This document shows, one piece after another, positions 19,631 through 24,989 of a stretch of DNA of 24,989 nt. Numbering within the stretch: position 1 is the first letter of the stretch; the number at the start of each line of letters is the position of its first letter. The stretch is from contig JADGIZ010000116.1 of assembly GCA_027604665.1 (NCBI GenBank), positions 1 through 24,989 of the forward strand, given 5' to 3'. A program made the translations under genes and the position numbers. This DNA comes from Polyrhizophydium stewartii (lineage: Eukaryota > Chytridiomycota > Chytridiomycetes > Rhizophydiales). The notes under the pieces are model-generated. The model did no database searches and was not told the DNA's origin. It was given only the letters and a program-made list of their open reading frames with translations.

Positions 19631-19783
19631 TGGATAAATACTAAAAATGGTAAAGAAGCATATGTAGGAAGTTCTCTAAACTAAAATGAACGTTTCAATG
19701 ATTCTAAGCGGCTTCGCGTTCAAGAATGGTACTTAAATAACAATAAGAAAGATTTACTCTTCAAATTACTCTCTAAACGCTGA
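19631..19783 (+). pseudogene. Broken GIY-YIG endonuclease fragment
   Basis: The frame reads WINTKNGKEAYVGSSLN, then TAA 19682, then NERFND and QEWYLNNNKKDLLFKLLSKR, ending at TGA 19781. This matches the YIG half of a GIY-YIG nuclease (N-x-x-G-K-x-Y-V-G-S-S, then N-x-x-R-F). The GIY half upstream is out of frame and the catalytic C-terminus is missing. A small palindrome, gcggcttcgcg, interrupts the fragment near 19709. This is a dead mobile ORF unrelated in detail to the one after cox3. Confidence 0.65.
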
Positions 19784-20505
19784 AGGTCTAATAAGATGTG
19801 TCAACACTTAATCAATCAAGGACTCATTATTTATTTATTATGCTCTATTCCGTCTGTAGCTCTCCTATTATATTACGTATTTAGAACTAACCGGAGCGGA
19901 GCGAAATTTGTTCAATTCTGTTATCGCAAAGGTTCTTTAGTTTTAGGTTAGATGGTGAATAGAGCGAGGAAGCCAAGCCCAGCAGGCTTGGTTGATAATT
20001 AGAATTTAATGAGAATTGGTTGATACTAAAGTTTACCTGTTAACAAGCAAGCTAAAGGCATAGATTGCTCAAACCTCGGATGCTAACACCGTAGGAAAAG
20101 GGCTTATATTAAAGCTATGCCCCAACTCTACGAGTTGTTTTTAATCAAAGAGCGACTTCGGGGGGGGGATTTACTTTTTCCATTATTTTAGCAAATTCCC
20201 CAATATTAAATGCCTTAAGCCATGCCGGATTCTCAAAATAACTCACCACGGAATCAAACAATTCGCCTCCCTGCTCTCCTTTCTATTTTAGATTAATCCA
20301 GCCCGGAGGGGAAACCATACTTGGTAAATTGAGAAAGAAGAAATAGCATAAGATCTGTAGGATCGTAATCTGATTGTACAACTCTTCTCAGAACATTAGG
20401 AACAGAGAAACTCATCTGGTTGGAAAATCTAACGACGGAAATGACAACCTCTTGATGTGTAGCACCTCACCTAATCAATTTCTCTTCAGACTTAAGAGGA
20501 TTTAA

Positions 20506-20796
20506 ATTATTAATAAGACCAATAATCTCTTGTGTATTACAACTCTTATTCAGATTTAGGTAAGATTCTTAGAGCTAAGAGACGAAGTCGATCGGGCTAG
20601 CGTCAGCAATGCCCTAAACGCAAATGGTGAAAATAATTATTGTGACTTTTAGATTTTTATGGTTCTTACTCAGTTTCATGAAGCAATGATGTAATTACGT
20701 AAAATGTTAATGGTGAAATATCTTGTCTCATTACCTAACCATCCAACTGTTTCAATTCAAGGTCAAAATCTCCTTCAACTATTATTAGAAATCTGA
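20506..20796 (+). pseudogene. Unrecognised reading frame with one TAA
   Basis: With TAG as leucine the frame is open from 20506 to TAA 20692-20694 and then to TGA 20794-20796. It ends in a protein-like stretch, KMLMVKYLVSLPNHPTVSIQ, followed by GQNLLQLLLEI. A GC-rich insert (around 20580-20612) sits within it. I recognise no family. It lies upstream of the group II reverse transcriptase relic on the same strand and could be part of the same dead intron. Confidence 0.25.
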
Positions 20797-20887
20797 AAGA
20801 TTTGAGCGACTGCGTGATTATAGCTCATTTGAACCAAAAAGAATAGTCGGATAACCTTACTACTCTAGACATGATTGAAGATCCTGA

Positions 20888-21145
20888 GATCTTGAAGCGG
20901 GAATGCCTTTTGATCTACTATTGTTTAGATTTTATAGAACCTATGATCAGATACAAAGGTGTAAATCTATAGAGATCCATCTTATCATCCAATCAAGGGA
21001 AGTCAAAAGAGAAGATAAGATAAAACATGAGGTAGGCTATAAGCCGAGTCTGAATGGGGGTAATGCGTCTGCTTAGGTCTGTTCAATGGTAAACCTACAC
21101 TTGCGTCTATATAACATTCACATCTTTCTTATTCTTCCTCATTGA
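20888..21145 (+). pseudogene. Unrecognised open stretch
   Basis: The frame is open for 85 codons between TGA 20885 and TGA 21143, with TAG as leucine. It contains MPFDLLLFRFYRTYDQIQRC and a run of charged residues. It is in a different phase from the stretch at 20506. It may be a further fragment of the decayed intron ORF that ends at 21907, but I see no reverse transcriptase motif in it. Confidence 0.2.
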
Positions 21146-21474
21146 TACTCAGTCTCTTTATTTGGGAGTTCTATAATAGTTATCTCGACTAAATAGGTCA
21201 AAATGCTAATCTACAATCAGGCCTATACTTACGGAAGCATTAATCAAAGCTGAAGTCCCAAAAGAACTTAAAGTCTCGAATCCTGAGCTGTCGGCGAAGG
21301 ATTAGTATAACCAGGGCCCTATGGGCCCATAGGCTGCCCTACGTCGCGGCCACAATAAACTGTAGAGGAACAGCTGAATAGATTTGAATATAAAAAAGGC
21401 AATCGAATATATAGGCAACTAGAGTGAAGAGGTACTTTAGATGTAGCCTAAAAGTTGAATATACAACAAGTAAT

Positions 21475-21907
21475 GTGAAATATAGAAGAATTAATTATAT
21501 ACGGAGACGCTTTCATGGTCGGATTAATAGCGCCCAAAAATGAAGCGCTTATAGTCAGAGAAAGGATAGATGTGTTTTTGAAAGACAAGTTAAAAATAAA
21601 CTTGAACGAGACACAGATAACCCTAGCCACATCAGTGGGAGTAAGATTCTTATGATACGACGTAAGAATAGTCCGGCCAAAGGGATATAAGAAATTTCTA
21701 GACCTGAAAGGGGTATTGAGAAGACAAACTCAAAGACCTACGATTAGCATGTCTACTCCTGAAATTGTAAAGAAATTCGTGTTAAACGCGCAGGCGACCA
21801 AATCATGAAGAATACAAATTAGGGAAGCCTAGAACTACCAGCTTAGGTTTATTTATCCTCAAATGATAGTACTGTATTGTATAATTGAAGGGGGAAGTAA
21901 AGCATAA
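21475..21907 (+). pseudogene. Decayed group II intron reverse transcriptase/maturase
   Basis: The sequence encodes VKYRRINYIR in one frame (from 21475), then after a frameshift near 21500 continues in another as YGDAFMVGLIAPKNEALIV, a region with VFLKDKLKINLNETQI, and then GVRFL. This is the RT catalytic block: the Y-[AG]-D-D box (here Y-G-D-A, so the second aspartate is lost), the following helix, the L-N-E-x-x-T motif and the F-L-G-Y-D motif. In the last, the glycine codon has become TGA (21653). A maturase-like X domain follows (RPTISMSTPEIVKKFV), with a second TGA at 21806, ending at TAA 21905-21907. The frameshift, lost catalytic residue and two TGAs mean it is inactive. Confidence 0.75.
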
Positions 21908-24342
21908 GAATAAGCTAGGGGGTTTTGATGATCTCCTTGATTTAGTAGCTTATAAAAATATAGAATTAGGAAGACTCTAGAGGATGTATTCTTTAAGATA
22001 CAACCAATCTAATCAGAAGTCCTAGTCTTTAATTAATTTAAATAGTTTGAATTCTATGAACAATGTAATCTCATCAACTAAAGTTGATTTACCTTCTTCT
22101 ATATATTATATACTTAGATCTTTTAGGGTTCTCTTCTACAACATAAATGATATTTACTAAAAGGATATATTCTCTTTAGAATAAAAACAAGTAACCCAAC
22201 TAGTCTCAGAGGGTCCAAATAATGTGTAGGAAGGTTAGATTGAGCCTCTCTTTTATTAATAAATTATATGGTCAAATAAAGATAATTAATAGAACCTATC
22301 TAATTAGGGTATGTTCTCATAATAATCTAGGGTAGGGACCTATCTTTCTATAGGATTACAACAGGCTTTTAGTAACCTCTCAAGTTCATTTTCCTTCTAT
22401 TTTAATTAATTATATATAGTATACGCATCCTCTTAGGCTTAGAAATGATAATATTATAAAGTATAGGGTTAGATATTCAAATTGGAAGTAGAAGTTTAAT
22501 CTGAATCTCAGTCTAACAGTGTAGGTATGTTTAACTACCCTTCTTATACCTCTTTGCTTTCTGTAAAGGTTCCCACACCCTAATTTACCATAACAAACTT
22601 AGATAATTATATATAAACCATTCTATTTAAATAATGTATAGGCTTCTAAATCTCTTCAATACAAATTATAATAATTTACACTACCGTAAAAGATAGATTT
22701 GAGTAGATTACCTATAAAAGATAGATAGAAACCCCATCAAATTAGATAGTTTAGGAGAAGATTATATTTATTAGTTAACCTCTAGCAGAACTTATCTCGA
22801 TTCGTAGCAATTCTTTATTATACATCCCCTGTTTGGGTTAATATAAATTTAATAGAAGAACATAACTATATTTAATACAGTAAAATTGGCTGATCTATCC
22901 CCATGTACCTTAAAAGAATAATGTTAATTAGAAATTAGTAAAGAAAAGAACCTGGATCTATCAATTGATTATTGCTCTTTAAAGATACGCCATTCCTCTG
23001 CTTAACAATTATTCTAACATTCCAATTTTTATAATGTAGAGGATATATAGGGTACATCCCTTCTTGGCTTATCCATATTGAAAATTAGAAAGTTGATGGG
23101 TAAGATTTATTTAGGATTCAGCAGAGGTAAGAGATTTTATAATAAAATAACACAAATCTTCTATAGGTTCAATCTTTTCTAAAGTGTAATACTATTTTAG
23201 TGGCCATTGCTTAATCTTTCAATTATATAATGAAATAAAACTTTATCGGGAGGTCACCAAGATGATTTATTATAGTATATGTCCTCTGGGTTTCTATTTA
23301 GAAGAAAGGTTATTAGATCTGTCTCATACTTTATTTCCCTAAGTTCTCTCCTAGATTCCCCATCTTTCTTCTTATCTCAATTACATATTTTAGAAGATAA
23401 GCCAAATAATCTAGATTTGAAGAGTACATACTCGGAGAATTAATTAGGTTTCTAGACCCTTTTGATTAGGTGCGGTATGTAAAAATTATATAAAGGAGAC
23501 ATTCTCTGTTAGATAAAGTAAATCTTTATTGGGTTCTCTACATAAACTAAAATCATCAAAATATCATACTCTCTTAAGGATTAAGCATAATCTAATTACT
23601 ATATAGGTTTCTTCTCATTGAAATATGTATAATTCTAATCTGGTTCTCTACTCCTCGTTTGGGATGATCAAGGTTCTAGTCAATATAAATCTTGGCACCC
23701 AGAATTTATTAAATAAAATGTAGCTTCTTTAACATTCCAAATTCTAAATACAAGTTCAAATAATGTATAGGGTACAAAGAAGGCTTGGGTTCTCAATCTT
23801 ATTAATTAAATCTCGATCTAGTAGATCGATTAATTACAATATGACTTCAAAGTTGGATAGAGGGATACATTGAATAATCTACCAATTTCTGAAGACTATT
23901 ACTTCTCTAGTTGCACACCTCCTTTCTTTATATTATAATAATTTGGTAGGAAACTGACCCTTCTAGGTTATATCATCTAAATAATTCTACCAATAGATCA
24001 GAATTCTTTTATTTATACAGGATTTATAGCCCAATAAAATTGGATTAGATTGGCGCGACTAGTCGCGCTCATCGCCCCTCCGGGCCGATTTCTAGAGAAT
24101 TAGACATACAAGTAGAAGAAATAAGGCTATATCCAAAAAACTCTTCGCTAGGAGTCGCTCAAAAATGGTGAATTATGATCGTATGGAGCAGATAATGAAA
24201 GAATATATTCGGAAAAAATAAAAGATCCCCCAATGAACGGTTGTAGATTTGCTTGCATGTAATTATATCGTACACAAACCAATAACCAGTATACTTTGAA
24301 CTTTAAACAGTTCGGAGCGGCTCCGCCGCGATTTATCTATAG
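21908..24342. repeat. Degenerate repeat region
   Basis: Very AT-rich sequence with no intact gene. Related phrases recur at intervals. aataatgtgtagg (22219) and aataatgtatagg (22630) lie 411 bp apart. taacattccaa followed by tatagggtac occurs at 23025-23055 and again at 23730-23775. tgtttggg...atataaat phrases occur near 22830 and 23658. On the minus strand some copies give short peptides with a common Y-T-L-F start. The simplest reading is an old array of diverged repeats, perhaps inserted in the dead group II intron. Confidence 0.45.
24146..24160 (-). repeat. 16-bp palindromic repeat family, inverted copy
   Basis: cgctaggagtcgctc is the reverse complement of 15 of the 16 bases of the repeat at 4447 and 13293. 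Confidence 0.6.
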
Positions 24343-24410
24343 CATCACGATCTTGATCGTTCAACTTGATTAGTAACATCACGATCTTGATCGTTCAACT
24401 TGATAAGTAG
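24343..24410 (+). repeat. 34-bp tandem duplication
   Basis: The unit beginning catcacgatcttgatcgttc is present twice, at 24343 and 24377, with only a few differences at the ends. Each unit contains the palindrome acgatcttgatcgt. The near identity marks a recent duplication. Confidence 0.85.
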
Positions 24411-24455
24411 AATATGACCTAATACTTTAGCCTTACATTTTGTATAAAGTTTGAT

Positions 24456-24479
24456 GGAGAGCCGTATGATGACAAGTAC
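24456..24479 (+). other. Probable relic of group II intron domain V
   Basis: ggagagccgtatgatgac followed by aagtac matches the 5' strand (agagccgtatgatg) and the start of the 3' strand (caagtac) of organellar group II domain V. The apical hairpin between them has been lost and the final cgg-containing strand is missing. It lies on the same strand as, and about 2.5 kb beyond, the reverse transcriptase relic, as expected for the 3' end of the same intron after internal expansion. Confidence 0.4.
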
Positions 24480-24989
24480 CTGAATATGTAGCCGACTGAA
24501 AGGAGGTGTATTGTCCTTTAATTAGTAGTACCCTCGCTCCGCATTACCGTGCTTCGCTTCATCAATAATAACCTAAAATAGTTCTTATGGTTTGTCTTAA
24601 GTTCTAAATTAATCAGATACAAGTCATAACCAAATAGAGAAGTAGCTCAACCAATAAACAGATGAAACATGAATCTTTACCAGCTAAGTAGTCCTATAGC
24701 TAAAACCAAGGAATCTAGGGTAACATGATGGATTATTATGTTGTAATTCAATCTAATTACCTTTTAGTCTACCTCATGTTTTAGATGCTAAATTGCCCTT
24801 ATTATTAGATTTGAACAGCTAACCTTCATAAACATTCTTAGAGCTGACACAACCTTGAACTATTTCAAGATATAGGGGAAAGAACCTTTGCGATAATTGA
24901 ACAAATCCAGAGCGGCGGAGGCGGACTAATTCTTTTCATTAGATGGGATATATAGCGGGACTTTATAAAAGACGGTCGATTGCTCATAT
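24480..24989. other. Intergenic, nothing recognised
   Basis: No open frame, RNA gene or repeated element that I can support. A short GC-rich patch is at 24910-24925. Confidence 0.5.

Noticed and set aside
21448..21630. Minus-strand ORF of 60 codons.
   Set aside because: It is the antisense shadow of the reverse transcriptase relic.
21650..21810. TGA as tryptophan, suggested by two TGAs in the reverse transcriptase relic.
   Set aside because: The first TGA sits where the family has glycine (one base from GGA), the gene is otherwise broken, and cox3, nad3 and the GIY-YIG ORF use TGG for Trp with no TGA.

Overview
This window reads as fungal mitochondrial DNA, most likely from a chytrid. The evidence is AT-rich sequence with cox3, nad3 and a small-subunit rRNA, a GIY-YIG homing endonuclease frame, group II intron debris, and long intergenic stretches full of short GC-rich palindromes. 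The key to reading it is the genetic code. UAG must be read as leucine: six in-frame TAG codons fall inside an otherwise normal cox3, mostly at hydrophobic positions, and TAA is the terminator. TCA is used as a sense codon and Trp is TGG. This fits NCBI code 16, known in chytrids such as Spizellomyces and Rhizophydium and in some chlorophycean algae. Chytrid is my inference; the green-algal alternative is less likely but not excluded.

Layout. 1-5099 holds no gene I can recognise and is studded with GC-rich hairpins. 5100-5885 is cox3 (+). 5956-6948 is a GIY-YIG endonuclease frame with C-terminal helix-turn-helix repeats, split by one in-frame TAA at 6553. Immediately after it, 6949-7020 is a displaced second copy of the cox3 3' end. 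This is the hallmark of a mobile ORF that replaces the C-terminus of its host gene. nad3 follows (7064-7450 or 7525). 7526-16944 is mostly unassigned, with GC elements, a purine-rich block, unrecognised or broken reading frames, and two stem-loops (14338 and 16554) that share a loop core but have different, self-complementary stems. 16945-18085 is the SSU rRNA on the minus strand. 18086-24989 is again gene-poor. It contains a broken GIY-YIG fragment (19631), other broken frames (20506-21145), a decayed group II intron reverse transcriptase (21475-21907), a region of degenerate repeats (about 22000-24000), a 34-bp tandem duplication (24343), and a domain-V-like relic (24456).

How the parts fit. 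The working genes are two respiratory-chain subunits (cytochrome oxidase subunit 3 and complex I subunit 3) and the ribosomal small-subunit RNA. Everything else looks like mobile DNA or its remains: an endonuclease that captured the end of cox3, dead intron ORFs, and two or more families of mobile palindromes, one of which has inserted into the discarded cox3 tail. I found no convincing tRNA gene and no convincing LSU rRNA in this window.
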